DNA of 64,000 nt from Grifola frondosa. Lineage: Eukaryota > Basidiomycota > Agaricomycetes > Polyporales > Grifolaceae. A model generated the notes under the pieces. The model was not told the origin of the DNA and searched no databases. It saw only the letters and a list, made by a program, of their open reading frames with translations. A program made the translations under genes and the position numbers. Shown piece after piece: positions 44,063-55,889 of this stretch. The stretch covers positions 372,001-436,000 of the forward strand of contig LUGG01000023.1 in NCBI GenBank assembly GCA_001683735.1, given 5' to 3'. Within the stretch, counting starts at the first letter, position 1; every line of letters begins with the position of its first letter.

Positions 44063-45148
44063 CTAGTGGTCAGGTCCAGTAAGCTTCTTCTTGCCAGATG
44101 AACCAAAACCAAGGTGGGTACGCGGATCCTCTAAATAGCCCTTCATCTTTTGGGCATCGGCGCTATCAGGACCTTTAGTTATGCAGTATGCATCGAATGC
44201 TTTTCTGACCCAGGCTTTCGCGTTGACGATATCAGATACCGCTATGATCGTTTATAAGTGATGAGCTACGGATTGGGCTCCGGCATAATAAGATACTTAC
44301 CGACACAGAATTGGAAGCCATCATAGTAGTACGAGTCTGCATGATATTCCAAGATATGTTCCTCCGCAAGAAGTCGAAGCGCAAGTTTCACCTGAAATGA
44401 AATAAGCACAACACAGCTGAAGTTCGGTCAAGTCGTCAAGACAGACTTACTTTCCTGAGTCCAAGAGCAGGGTTACTGCCGCACTGAGGGATCTCATCAT
44501 AGAGACGGGCGATTGTAGTGCGCCGCCCGTCGCTAATTTCGAGGCTATCGCCTGACAGTGAACAGGCCACGCACAAACAGTCGAAACCGAACCTCTCCTT
44601 CAGTTCACGCCTCCGTGTCTCTCGTGTAGCTAGCAGGCTGCGATAGCTGATACACAACTCATCTCCGCTGGCTATATTCGTGAGCGCCACGGAATGTAAT
44701 CTGCTGGAGTCCCTCATCCCAGTAATTATTGACATTCGGCTGGCACGACGAATTGAACCTGGAGCCGACCAGAAAGAGGCCTCCTGTAGTCGCAATATCC
44801 CCACATTGAGTGTTATTATCGCCGCACGGTAGCACATTCGTCTGGAAAATACCAAGGGCTGGTAGTAACCTTCCCTTGTATGCATTAGCAAGAGATAAAT
44901 ATTCGCGTTGCTCTGCCTTGGATACTTGAAAGAGAGCAGAAAGGATCGATGCGTTGGAGCGCGATAGCGGCTGAGTGAATAGAGGTGATTCGGCGAGGAT
45001 AAGTTCTCCTGCTGATATAGCGCGCCTGGCAATAACTCCTTTCCCTTTGCCAGGAATGTCCTCAATAGCGAAGATATCTAGTACATAGGGGTATGAATGA
45101 GTGGTGCGATCGGGACGACGTAGGATGCAAACCGTTGCTGATACTCAT
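44063..45148 (-). CDS. SET-domain protein (SMYD/SET5-like), copy 2
   Basis: Paralogue of 34233-35408, about 303 residues without the acidic head. Four exons (45148-45133, 45077-44451, 44391-44301, 44241-44063). Visible: GVIARRAISAGELILAESPLF, LVGSRFNSSCQPNV (NSSC replaces the usual NHSC, so the core His is missing), FRALTNIASGDELCISY, FDCLCVAC, VKLALRLL and AKAWVRKAFDA. One extra base in a GG pair (44687-44688, plus strand CC) breaks the frame within FRALTN. This may be an assembly insertion. The His-to-Ser change is independent of it and could weaken catalysis. Confidence 0.78.
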
Positions 45149-46097
45149 GGTCCCGAAGTCGTTCGGTTCGCATGATGGAGTTCACACTAGTGATTCCTTT
45201 TAAGCTGGGCAAAGAATGGTCTCAAAACAAGACATAAACTCCGCAGCACAGTTCGTTCTTGAATCTTGAAGCTGCGTCGTTGCTGCGGACAACGGCACCG
45301 TTTCGGTATGGTGTCTCAGCCCATTCTCAGCCTTCATTAGCCATCATCCGATGACCCAAGCATGTGCATATTTTCAGAACTTCACAGGATAACTCTGTTC
45401 CTACGCAAGCGGAAGTCAACTTTGATTCGGTTTATAAAGAGCTAGCAAAGATTGCGACGAAGAGCATACATTTCGGATAAACCATCGAGTATATTCCCTG
45501 ACTTGCGCAAGGGTATCTTTTTCAATTGAGATGGTAAGTTGTCTCCGTCAACTCTCGCAAAGGTCTCGACATGAACACCTGCATACTGCTGGGCTTGGGA
45601 TGCACCGATCCTCCTCTGCACAGGATCGCTGGTAGACAAGTGACACCGTACGTGACTTGACGAAGAGCATAGCCACAAATCCGCATCATAATTTGAGTGA
45701 AAACACACCAACGTTGAACGTTGAATGATCTCTCCTTTGCGTAAGCAGCGGAAGCCAGCTATCAATTAATGCCTAGAACGACTTGCTGGATTCAAGGAAG
45801 ACAAGGCGTCGTACTATGTTCCTGTAGTACGACGCCTTGACGACTCTCGGTCCCAGTCAAAAGAAGAGATGATAAGCATAGGACACAGGAACATCCACAA
45901 GAGGCGGTGGCCATCATGAAACGTTAAAGCCTCAGTCATGATGGGGATGTGGTGAAGGTGACACGCTGCAACCTGCGCGTGGCGCTCGTCGCTCTTTCCT
46001 TCCTTCGACAGTTTACTTGGGTACGACCTTGCGCCTTTTCCTTGAAATTATTTACATCGCAATCATATACCCATTCGACTGGCGACTTAATTCCTTG
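45149..46097. other. Intergenic with perfect hairpin
   Basis: No supported gene; a 107-codon minus-strand frame at 45442-45765 shows no domain. A 15-bp perfect inverted repeat lies at 45802-45839. Confidence 0.5.
45802..45839. repeat. Perfect inverted repeat, 15-bp arms, 8-nt loop
   Basis: CAAGGCGTCGTACTA and its exact reverse complement are separated by TGTTCCTG. It lies between the divergent SET2 and p24 genes, about 260 bp before the p24 start. It could be a regulator site, a small structured RNA or a short transposon relic. Confidence 0.85.
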
Positions 46098-46941
46098 ATG
46101 TCTTCACGACGGCGCTCTCGCTTTACTCCAAGTTTGCCATTGCTCTACTCGGTACCATCCTCGCCTTCCTCTGCCAACCTACACATGCTATCAAGTTCGC
46201 ACTACAGGCGCACCGGTATCCACCGGCCAAATGCATATGGAATGCTGCTCATCCGGGAGCATTGGTCATTGTAACGGCAAACGTTGGGCCCGGGGACGGC
46301 CAGCGGATTGACCTTGAGATCATTGACTCAAGTTCACACAAGAATGTGTACCTCAGCAAGAAGGATGTCAATGGCGAGAAGAGGTTTGCAATTACAGCGC
46401 ATGCAGAGGAGGACATCGGTGTTTGCTTCAGGAACTATCTGGACCCTGGTGAGTGTGGGTCTGATTGCTGGAAGTGTGCCATCATCACAGCTTGTGTATA
46501 GGTGTTGCCGTAGAAGCGAAACCGCGGTCGCGAGTTATTGACCTTGATGTTGATATTGGCGCAGATGCTGTTGATTATAAGTATGATCCTTCTTCTGTGG
46601 CGTTGCGTGTCTGCTGATCTTTCGCTGTTTAGTGCTATTGCAAACCAGGAGTCACTCTCAGCACTAGAAACCGAGATGCGCAAGTTGGAGGGTGTGGTGA
46701 AAGAAATTGTCGACGAAATGGAGTATCTGAAGAAGCGAGAGGAGCGTTTCCAGTCCACAAACAGTAAGCATCACTACAAATATATCGAATCATCCATATG
46801 TAACACCTGGCGGCATTAGTATCTACTAACAGCCGGGTTCAAAGCTTCGCGTGGTTTACCATTCTGTCTTTGGTCGGATTGGGAGTGTGGCAGATCTTCC
46901 ATTTACGGGCATTTTTCAAGCGAAAATACCTCATTGATTGA
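46098..46941 (+). CDS. p24 family cargo receptor (TMED/Erv25-like)
   Basis: Type I membrane protein of COPII/COPI vesicles that helps ER-Golgi cargo selection. Four exons (46098-46448, 46502-46580, 46633-46763, 46820-46941), about 227 residues. A hydrophobic signal (FAIALLGTILAFLCQPTHA) precedes the GOLD domain AIKFALQAHRYPPAKCIWN ... FAITAHAEEDIGVCFRNYLDP. A coiled coil follows (LSALETEMRKLEGVVKEIVDEMEYLKKREERF), then a membrane segment FTILSLVGLGVWQIFHL and the cytoplasmic tail RAFFKRKYLID with the phenylalanine and basic signals of the p24-delta/Erv25 group. The only ATG able to serve is at 46098, one base out of frame with the signal; a missing T at 46101 would join them. Confidence 0.85.
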
Positions 46942-48219
46942 GACGATGTGCTGTGCGTCGAGTAATAATGTTTATTTCGGTCTTGGCACGCTTGGTGCAG
47001 ATCGTATTCAAACTCTGCTTTCGGGGGACAGAGCTTGGGACAAGGACGCGACGTCCCCTTTTCTGACCCCACGTTTTGGTTCCGCGATAACCATGAGAAT
47101 ACTAAAGAGTCCAGTACATAGATCGTAACATGATATTGCTCGGTCTACCCCCAACGAGATGGACAGACTTTCGATGACCGGTGTAGTACGTTCTCTCGAA
47201 ACCTCTATGAACAGTTGTGCTCATCCTACTTGGTAATAGGATGTCTGATGCTAATTCATCAGTCTTCTCTTGATGTTTCATCCTAATTGTCGTAATTTTC
47301 CGATAGAAACCCATAGATGCTTGTCGAATCCGGATTCGTATCAAGACCTCAACTGAGAAACTGCGTCGTCTATTATGATGGCAATTTGGGTTTTCTTGAA
47401 GGAATGCTGGCTTTGATGAATAATCGTGAATGTAACAATATCATAATGGTTGTGTGTCACTGGTTTGAAGCAAGACAGGTGAGGAATCCTCTTCGGGCAG
47501 CACTTGTCAGCGGCGAATTTGTATCTAATATTGATATTTCAAGGCACACTGCATGAGTTTGATATTGTCATCATCCGTGAGTTCGCGGAATCCTCGTGGC
47601 AATGCTTAGAACAAACTCAATAAGCTTACAGAAAAACACGACTTTGCACGACCCGATCCCATCAGTCTGATTTACGACTTTATTCCGCAGGAGTCGAATC
47701 GAACTTTCTACGATAGAGCGGCTTGCACAAGTGCTTAAACCATACTGCCATGTTTTTTCTCCTCGGATGTACGAGACTGCGACCCACTGCTTCACGTCAT
47801 TAGATCTTTGCCAAACCATTGCTTGCCGGTCAAAACAGTGCAGTTTCTTGGTGGAAGCTTTCGCACAAGGATGAAAGCAGACAGACGTTGTTGGATTGGA
47901 GTTGCATCTACGTGAATAAGCGCAATCATCTCTCTGCACATCCGAGAGGTTTACTATTCGTGATCCTACTGTCAGGTGAGTAAATCATCTGAGAATCTGG
48001 GGGCGGGGGGGTGATCATCACTCATTTCATACGACCAATCACACCCCTCCGAATGCACAACATGTGCTTTGAACCACTCTCTGCCTTTAGAATCGTTCAA
48101 CTGACTTACCGTCGAGACCAAACGGGACGGAGACTAGAAAGCCAACTCTGAGTCAGCTGCCGCTCAACTATCGGTTGGTTTGTAATTGTCAATTGACATC
48201 AATACTGTCGTAAGTCAGC
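46942..48219. other. Intergenic
   Basis: Short frames only on both strands, including 122 codons at 47571-47939 minus without domain. A G-run lies near 48000. No tRNA-like B box with a matching acceptor stem was found. Confidence 0.5.
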
Positions 48220-48227
48220 TATATAAG
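48220..48227 (+). promoter_or_regulatory. TATA box of GMC oxidoreductase A
   Basis: TATATAAG, 76 bp before the start codon at 48296. Confidence 0.6.
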
Positions 48228-48295
48228 AGCCAGAACGTTGCTGAATCGTACTCGGTAGTGAGCCTGCATCCCGGTCTCGATTCTCAGTCTTAGCC

Positions 48296-50583
48296 ATGAT
48301 CCGTACGGCATACCTTCTTTTGTCTTTTCTTGTGTGGAACATCTCACAGGCTAAACTCTACACGGATCCTGAGAACTTGCCACAGACGCAATACGACTTT
48401 GTCATTGTAGGGGGTACGGACGATTTTTCGACAGCCTGATCGCATAATCCTGAGTATTCAATATCTTCGTAGCTGGAACTGCTGGGAACGTCATTGCCAC
48501 ACGACTTACGGAAGACCCTCGCTTCAGCGTTTTAGTCAATAGAAGCGGCGTGCAGTGAGAGTCGAGTCGCAGTGATTTACGACTCTAGAACTGACTATAA
48601 GAATCACATCCAGAAACACGATGATCCGATAGACGAGTTCCTTTTTTCTAGCCCAACGCTGACACCAGACACCGAAATTACATGGAATTTTACAACTGCT
48701 CCACAAACTGGGCTCAATGGGAGAATCATCCAGTATCCTAGAGGACGCGTTCTTGGAGGTAGCAGCACCGTCAGTGAGTGCGAGTCTAAATTTCCCTTAT
48801 TTCCGCGGAATTAGATGTTTTATGACCTATCAGACTATGAGGTTTGGACACGGGGATCACAAGACGACTATGATAGGTTTGCCCAGGTTAGCGGTGATAA
48901 CGGCTGGTCTTGGAACAATATGCTACCCTATATGAAGAAGGTGACGCCCGGAAAGATGGTGGCAACCCATCTCTAACTTCTTATGAACAGAGTGAAGACT
49001 TGGTGCCTCCGAGTAGCAATATTTCTACAATTGGAAAGTGGACCCCTCAGCTCACGGAACAAATGGCCCCGTTCAAATCAGTCTTGGCAGCTCTCCGAGT
49101 GAAATTGCTCCACGCATCATCAACACAACAACGGAGCTTCCTGGGAACTTTCCTTTCAATCTGGATATGAACTCGGGCAATCCTTTGGGTGCTGGTAAGC
49201 GGACCAGACTCTGCTGCTTTATATTTTTATTCGTACTGAAACAGTAGTACATACAGGTTGGTCGCAAAGCTCCGTAGACTCATTTGGACGAAGGAGCAGC
49301 TCAGCCACCGCTTACCTCGAGCCGATAATCGATAGGACAAATTTGGACGTTCTGATACAGACGCAAGTAACAAATTGCTGGTGACGTCTGCTGAAGGGAT
49401 ACTGGCATTCAGGATGGTGCAGATTGCCCAGTCAGCAACTGGTCGGTGCTTTGTAATAACTAGAGTATACACGGCTAACCACACTTTCCGAAGGCCCGCG
49501 ATTTATTGTGAATGCCACCAAGGAAGTTATCCTATCTGCAGGCTCGATCGGGACACCGCAAATTCTGCAGTTAAGCGGGATCGGTGACGCAGACATGCTC
49601 GTGAGTATCACCGCTTTGGTCAACCTAACCGATGTCGGCAGGAATCTCATCGACCACCCGATATTGTCGAACCACTGGTTAGTGAACTCTACATCTACAA
49701 CCGTTGAAACAATCAATCGCAATGCCACGTTGGCCGAGGAACTCTTACAACAATGGAATGCAACTGGAACGGGCCAGTTCAGCGACACGGGCGTCGATCA
49801 GATCGTTTGGACTAGGCTACCCGCGAACACCTTCCAGAATCAAACCGATCCTTCTGCTGGTCCAACTTCGGCGATATAGAGATAGTTCCAATTGTGAGTA
49901 TCTATCTATTCACAGACTGCAATATTGTTATATTCGTTGCAGGATGGTTTCAGTGATTCTGTACTCTCTGCGCCGTCCACTGGGTTCTTCCTCACTTTGG
50001 CTACCGTCGTCGTGTCTCCGGCTTCGCGTGAGTTCAGAAATATGACAAACATTGACGACAATTATCCTCATACTCGGTTGAATACTGCAGGTGGTACTGT
50101 ATCGCTCGCTTCTAACAACCCCTTCGATTCTCCAATCATCGACCCTGGTCTCCTTACGGATCCACTTGACCTGTCCACCATGATCACTGCGGTCAAAACG
50201 GCTTTCACGCTTCTCACTGCACCAACCTGGGATGACTATGTCATTGCTCCCTACGGCGACCTTGGGAATGCAACGACCGATGCCGAACTCGAAGCTTATG
50301 CGCGCAACTTCACAAGCACGATTTGGCACCCCGTCGGCACTGCGCGCATGGCGGCGAACAGTACAAATGAAGGTGTGGTTGATGCGAGTTTGAAGGTGAA
50401 GAATAAACAGGTCTTCGTGTGGTCGATGCATCGGTTTTCGTGAGTTGCTCGGTAGTCTGTGTGATGGCCGAATTTCTCCTAACTTGTTTTTAATTTAAGC
50501 CTTTCATTCCTGCGGCACACCCGCAGGCTGCTGTTTATGCATTTGCAGAGCGAGCAGCTGATCTTATCAAGGCAGATTGGTGA
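48296..50583 (+). CDS. GMC oxidoreductase A (aryl-alcohol oxidase-like), secreted
   Basis: FAD enzyme that oxidises aromatic or aliphatic alcohols and makes H2O2. The signal peptide (LLLSFLVWNISQA) is followed by the family start KLYTDPENLPQTQYDFVIVG, spliced to AGTAGNVIATRL (dinucleotide fold). Then PRGRVLGGSSTV, EVWTRGSQDDYDRFA, the second GMC signature KEVILSAGSIGTPQILQLSGIG, NLTDVGRNLIDHP, and near the C-terminus IWHPVGTARM and PAAHPQAAVYAF, which supply the two active-site His. Small indels at about 48538, 48547, 49036 and 50406 interrupt the frame; each is a one-base change in a short run. About eight introns. The closest relative is the neighbour at 51709-53970, so a tandem duplication is likely. 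Confidence 0.83.
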
Positions 50584-50719
50584 GGACCACAATATGCAAA
50601 TCGAATGTTCGTCGTTGTGCTCCTCAGATCACATGTTATCCTTGTGTTTCATATATATTATTCTATAAGTTTGAAAATATAAGTAATGGCATGCTGATGT
50701 GCAAAGTTGTCTCTTTAGT

Positions 50720-51106
50720 GAGTAGCATGTTGGCGAAGAGCTCCGTTCAACACCGTGCAAGACCTTACCGCCCCAGCATGGAACGATTACGTGCTAGCTA
50801 CCTAGACGGATGAAGAGCCGGGGCATACGCGCGCAACCTTGCTTGCATGATATGGTTGGCACTGCGCGCATGGCAACGAGTGGCATTGATGACGGCGTCG
50901 TCGATTCAATTTTTGGGTAAATACAACGGTGGGACTTCGTACCGTCGAAGCAGTGCTTACAGTGAGTTGCAAACTATCTCAAGATCTTGAGAAATTCCTA
51001 GTGCATGTCATTCGTAGCCATTCATCCTCGCTTCACGGAAGCAAGCTCCTGTGTATGCATTTCCTGAGCGTGCAGCATGTATGATCAACACAGCTTGGCT
51101 ATGAAA
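50720..51106 (+). pseudogene. Relic of a third GMC oxidoreductase C-terminus
   Basis: Conceptual translation shows TVQDLTAPAWNDYVLAT, AYARNL, VGTARMA, DDGVVDS and, after an intron-like gap, PFILASRKQAPVYAF and ERAACMI. This parallels the last 110 residues of the two flanking GMC genes (LLTAPTWDDYV, AYARNF, VGTARMA, EGVVDAS, PFIPAAHPQAAVYAF, ERAADLI). It has an in-frame stop, several larger gaps, lost the HP before VGTARM and replaced the second active-site His by Arg. Unlike other breaks in the window these substitutions indicate true decay. Confidence 0.75.
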
Positions 51107-51708
51107 AGAAGTAAATCGATGAATGTGAACATCGTATTTGATATTAAGGATCCCCATTACGAAGACCAAATTGTTAGCAATGACTTAGTGATGACGTGCT
51201 GGTATATGACTTATATTATCTTGTCACTGTGGTGCCTCAGGCTTCTGCTATATAGAATAGCCTACTGCCGATTTGTTCAACCACATCTGTGTGAATTTCG
51301 CAGGCACAATACCTGAAGAGTGTATAGTATTCGACTTTGTTGGACCTAAAACCAGCACAGAAGAAGTTGATGTCTTATATTCAGAGTGAAACTTATGTCT
51401 TTGTGATTAAGGATTTCTAATTGTTAATGGCCCGCGCTGGATAAGGCCGTCAACGTCTTGTGGTCTTGTGTGATTTGTGGTGCCACTGACTGGGGCGCTG
51501 ATCTACCTTACTACATTTGGCATCTTAATAACCTATTTTGGTAATGAATAACGATCACTTGAGTAGGATGTATCTAACGTAGCTGGTAGATCCGCTCCCC
51601 AGAGCATCTAAACATACAATAACATTGCAGGTACATAAGAATTGGTGATTTTTCCTTGCCTGCTCAACGGTTGGCTTCATCTACCGGACCATTAGTTCTC
51701 TATTCGCC
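51107..51708. other. Intergenic, upstream of GMC B
   Basis: AT-rich, short frames only. No clear TATA box. Confidence 0.45.
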
Positions 51709-53970
51709 ATGGTTCGACTTCCCGTTACTCTGGTATATCTTCTTGCATGGAACTGTGCGCACGCAAAACTTTACACTAACCCGAGTCAACTGCCAAAGAC
51801 GCAGTACGATTTCGTCGTTGTGGTGGTGAGTAACTCAACCCTTGTGGGCACCTTTGCGGCTCATGTTGCGTTTGTAGCCGGAACGGCGGAAATGTTTTGG
51901 CGGAAGGCTTTCAGAGGATCGTAATTTCAACTTCTTTTGATAGAAGCTGGGGTCAAGTAAGTGACGCGGAACATCGAATTGAAGCGGCAAACCTGATTGA
52001 CCAAACGGTTCACAGAAATACTGACAATACAGCAGACGAGGTTCCATTCCTTGACCCAACGCTATCGCCGAACACGGACTTGAGTGGAATTATACCACAA
52101 CTCCTCAAACAGGCCTCAACGGGAGAGCTATTCAGTATCCCGAGGGCGCGTGCTCGGAGGATGCAGTACAATCAGTGAGCCGGAGTTCTGGACCGCAACG
52201 ACATATACACCGACCTAGTCTATTAATTGCAGATTTTGAAGTTTGGACGAGAGGGTCTCAGGACGACTACGACAGGTTTGCCCAGGTAAGCGGAGACGAA
52301 GGGTGGTCTTGGAACCAAATGTTGCCCTACATGAAGAAGGCAAGCTTCCACCTTTTAATCTGCAAATACTAGCGTTACTCACCTCGAGCTTCGGATGAGC
52401 AGACCGAACATCTTGTACCTCCTAGCAGCAATCGCTCTACCGCAAACGAGGTGGACCCATCAGCGCACGGCACGAACGGCCCCGTTCAGATCAGCCTCGG
52501 TAGTGCCCCGAGCACATTGGCCCCGCGGGTTATGAACGCGACGGCCGAGCTTCCTGTCGAGTTTCCATTCAACCCAGATATGAATTCGGGCAACACCTTG
52601 GGAGCTGGTGAGTAAGATAGAATAATCGCCTGGAGCAACTGTCTCATTTATCCGTAGGATGGTCACAGAGCTCGATAGATTCGTCAGGCAGAAGGAGTAG
52701 CTCGGCTACTGCGTACCTCGAACCAGTGCTTTCTAGAGACAACTTGGACGTCTTGATTGAAATCAAGTGACGAAGCTCATAGCATCGTCCACGAACGGTA
52801 CTCGAATTTTCAGAACTGTGCAGATGCGCAATCTGCATCTGGTCGGTCTCGAGCAAATTCATGTCTGAGTATTTCAACTCACCTAGGCTTTTTCAGGATC
52901 GGTTTTGTCGTGAATCCACTAAGGAGGTCATCCTATCAGCGGGGTCGATTGGCACACCACAAATCCTACAGCTCAGCGGTATCGGCGACGCAGCCCTGCT
53001 CCGCGCGGTGAACGTCGAACCCCTCGTGAACCTCACTGACGTTGGCAAGAACCTCATTGACCATCCGCTGCTGGCAAACCATTGGTTCGTAAATTCGACG
53101 TCCACTATGGACGCAATCGGCCGCAACGCTACATTGGCAGAACAGCTTTTCCAGGAGTGGAATACCACGGAACTGGCCAATTCAGCGACAGCGGCGTGGA
53201 TCAGTCATTTGGACGAGACTACCATTGGACACATTAGCGCACCACGCCGATCCTTCAGCGGCCCGACGTCGGCGCATATTGAGATTATTCCAATGGTATA
53301 TTGGCTCCACTTTTGTTTTGGCGAGCTCAATGGCGTGTGCAGAATGGCTTCGTCGATTTTGTGCAACGGTGCCGTCTACCGGATACTACCTCAGCCTGGT
53401 AACCGTTGTTGTTCTCCTGTGTCTCGTAGGTCCCAACACCCAACATTCTGATAGTTCAGCAACTGATTCTTTCCTGTAGGAGGCGCCGTGACATTGGCTT
53501 CTAACGACCCCTTCGACTCCCCGATCATTGACCCTGGCCTGCTCGCCGATCCCTTTGACCAGTCTACCATGGTTGCTGCCATAAAAACCGTGCGCAAGCT
53601 GCTCACAGCACCAGTCTGGGACGGATATGTCCTCGAGCCGTACGGCGATCTCGCGAACGCGACGACGGACGCAGCACTCGCAGCTTATGCGCAGAAGTAC
53701 ACGAGCAGCATCTGGCACCCCGTTGGCACCGCACGTATGGCGGCGAAAGGCAGTGACGAGGGCGTAGTCGATGCGAGCCTGAAGGTCCTGAAGACGGAAG
53801 GGCTGCGTATCGTTGATGCGTCCGTATTTGTAAGTGAAGCGAATTATCTTTGCGGTGACGGGAGGTTAATGGATTTGCAGCCATTTATTCCGGCAGCGCA
53901 CACACAGGCTGCAGTGTACGCATTCGCGGAGCGCGCTGCAGACATGATCAAGGCAGCGTGGGCGGACTGA
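51709..53970 (+). CDS. GMC oxidoreductase B (aryl-alcohol oxidase-like), frame interrupted
   Basis: Tandem paralogue of GMC A with the same exon plan. Signal peptide LVYLLAWNCAHA, then KLYTNPSQLPKTQYDFVV. The following dinucleotide-fold exon is badly frame-broken: AGTAG, NVLA, SEDRNFN and LLIEAGVK are all recoverable but lie in different frames between 51878 and 51956. Later parts are clear: FEVWTRGSQDDYDRFAQ, EVILSAGSIGTPQILQLSGIG, NLTDVGKNLIDHPLL, SIWHPVGTARM and PAAHTQAAVYAF with both catalytic His. At least six one-base gaps are needed, more than in any other gene here, so true decay of the 5' half remains possible. One intron starts GC (after MLPYMKK, near 52341) where copy A has GT. Confidence 0.7.
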
Positions 53971-54326
53971 AGTAAAGAGATATTGTAATTAATACACCTT
54001 GTAGATTTTGCTATCGCTCCTGGTCGGGAGTGTGTGAGGGAACGCATGATACTAAACATTCTGAGACGCACTTTAATAAAAATCGTAGTTCATAGACACT
54101 TCACCAACCTGTTAATAGCTCCCATCATGACGGAAAACACCAAGGCAACGTCCAGTGCATGAAACCTACATCAATCGCGCGAATGGACTAAACTTGGGCC
54201 TCATATGTGGACAAAGCTCAACCAACCAGGTTGCGACGATGCGGTCAATTGCGAGGACACCAGGAGAAAACTAAAATATTAGGAAATAATACATAAATAA
54301 TACAACAAGTGAACATCACAACACAT
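53971..54326. other. Intergenic, convergent gene ends
   Basis: 356 bp between the GMC B and H2A stop codons. Nothing recognised. Confidence 0.5.
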
Positions 54327-54900
<574 letters not shown>

Positions 54901-55226
54901 TGCAGAAAATGAGGATGACGCTGAAGGGGAGTGTTGCGGCGGCGGCGATAAAGTACAGTTGACGGTGCGTGCAGAGATGAGAGTACATATTTACCGGCGA
55001 ATGGCGGTATTTATAGGGAGAGGTGATGAGCTCGAGAACAGTACATATGATCACGTGGTCGTTGTTGAACAAGAATCAACAAAATAAGGTTTGACGCGAC
55101 GCGTCGAACCAAACAACGCCAACGCGCCGTTATAAATACCGCCACATTCGACTCCTGTCCCTATTCACGCCCTTCACGCTTACCCCACCTTGCTCTTGCG
55201 CCCTACGCCATATCATTTCACTCGCA
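54901..55226. promoter_or_regulatory. Bidirectional histone H2A/H2B promoter
   Basis: TATTTATAG at 55009-55017 (minus-strand TATA, about 110 bp from the H2A ATG) and TATAAATA at 55130-55137 (plus strand, about 90 bp from the H2B ATG). Between them lie a CACGTG E-box near 55055 and an ACGCGT at 55098-55103 inside a near-palindrome. ACGCGT is the MCB core recognised by the G1/S factor MBF, which fits histone expression timing (inference). Confidence 0.65.
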
Positions 55227-55827
55227 ATGGCTCCTAAACCTGCTTCTACTGCCGGAAAGGCCCCAGCTTCTACCGCCTCCAAGGCCCCCGCCAAGACCAC
55301 CGAGGGTGCTAAGGGCGCAAAGAAGACCGCAAAGGCGGCAGCTGCCCCTGGAGAGGAGGGGAAGAAGAAGAGGAGAAAGGCTCGCAAGGAGACCTACTCT
55401 TCTTACATCTACAAAGGTGAGTTCACAATTTTGTACAAAGTGTGGCTTTGTTGCTGAGCTCTGCTTCATGCAGTCCTGAAGCAGGTCCACCCTGACACGG
55501 GTATCTCCAACAAGGCGATGGCGATCCTTAACTCTTTGTCAACGATATTTTCGAGAGGATTGCTACGGAAGCGTCAAGTGAATTCTTTTTGCTTTGTGAA
55601 CAACGCGGTTTTCTTATCAATTTAACCAGAACTTGCCTCGTATTCTAAGAAGTCTACGATCTCTTCGCGCGAGATTCAGACTGCTGTACGTCTGATCCTT
55701 CCAGGAGAACTTGCCAAGCACGCCATCTCAGAAGGGACGAAGTCTGTAACTAAAGTAAGTCGTTCATTTTCTTTGCCCGACTGTTTTCTAATCTCCTTTC
55801 CAGTTCTCGAGTGCAGGGGCGAAGTAG
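55227..55827 (+). CDS. HTB1: Histone H2B, one-base gap in the histone fold
   Basis: Four exons (55227-55416, 55474-55577, 55630-55754, 55804-55827). Lys/Ala-rich tail, then [38 protein letters not shown], a break, [58 protein letters not shown]. Total coding length is 443 nt, one short of 148 codons. The missing base is in the T run at 55535-55537, in a block that is nearly invariant in eukaryotes ([12 protein letters not shown]). A true frameshift there would destroy the histone, so assembly error is by far the best explanation. Confidence 0.95.
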
Positions 55828-55889
55828 ACGTTTGTTCGTGGTTGCATGCTGTTGTATTTTATCCTTGTACTTTCTATTTATAATTTACT

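Noticed and set aside
47571..47939. 122-codon minus-strand ORF as a gene
   Set aside because: No domain, no splice partners and no conserved-looking blocks.
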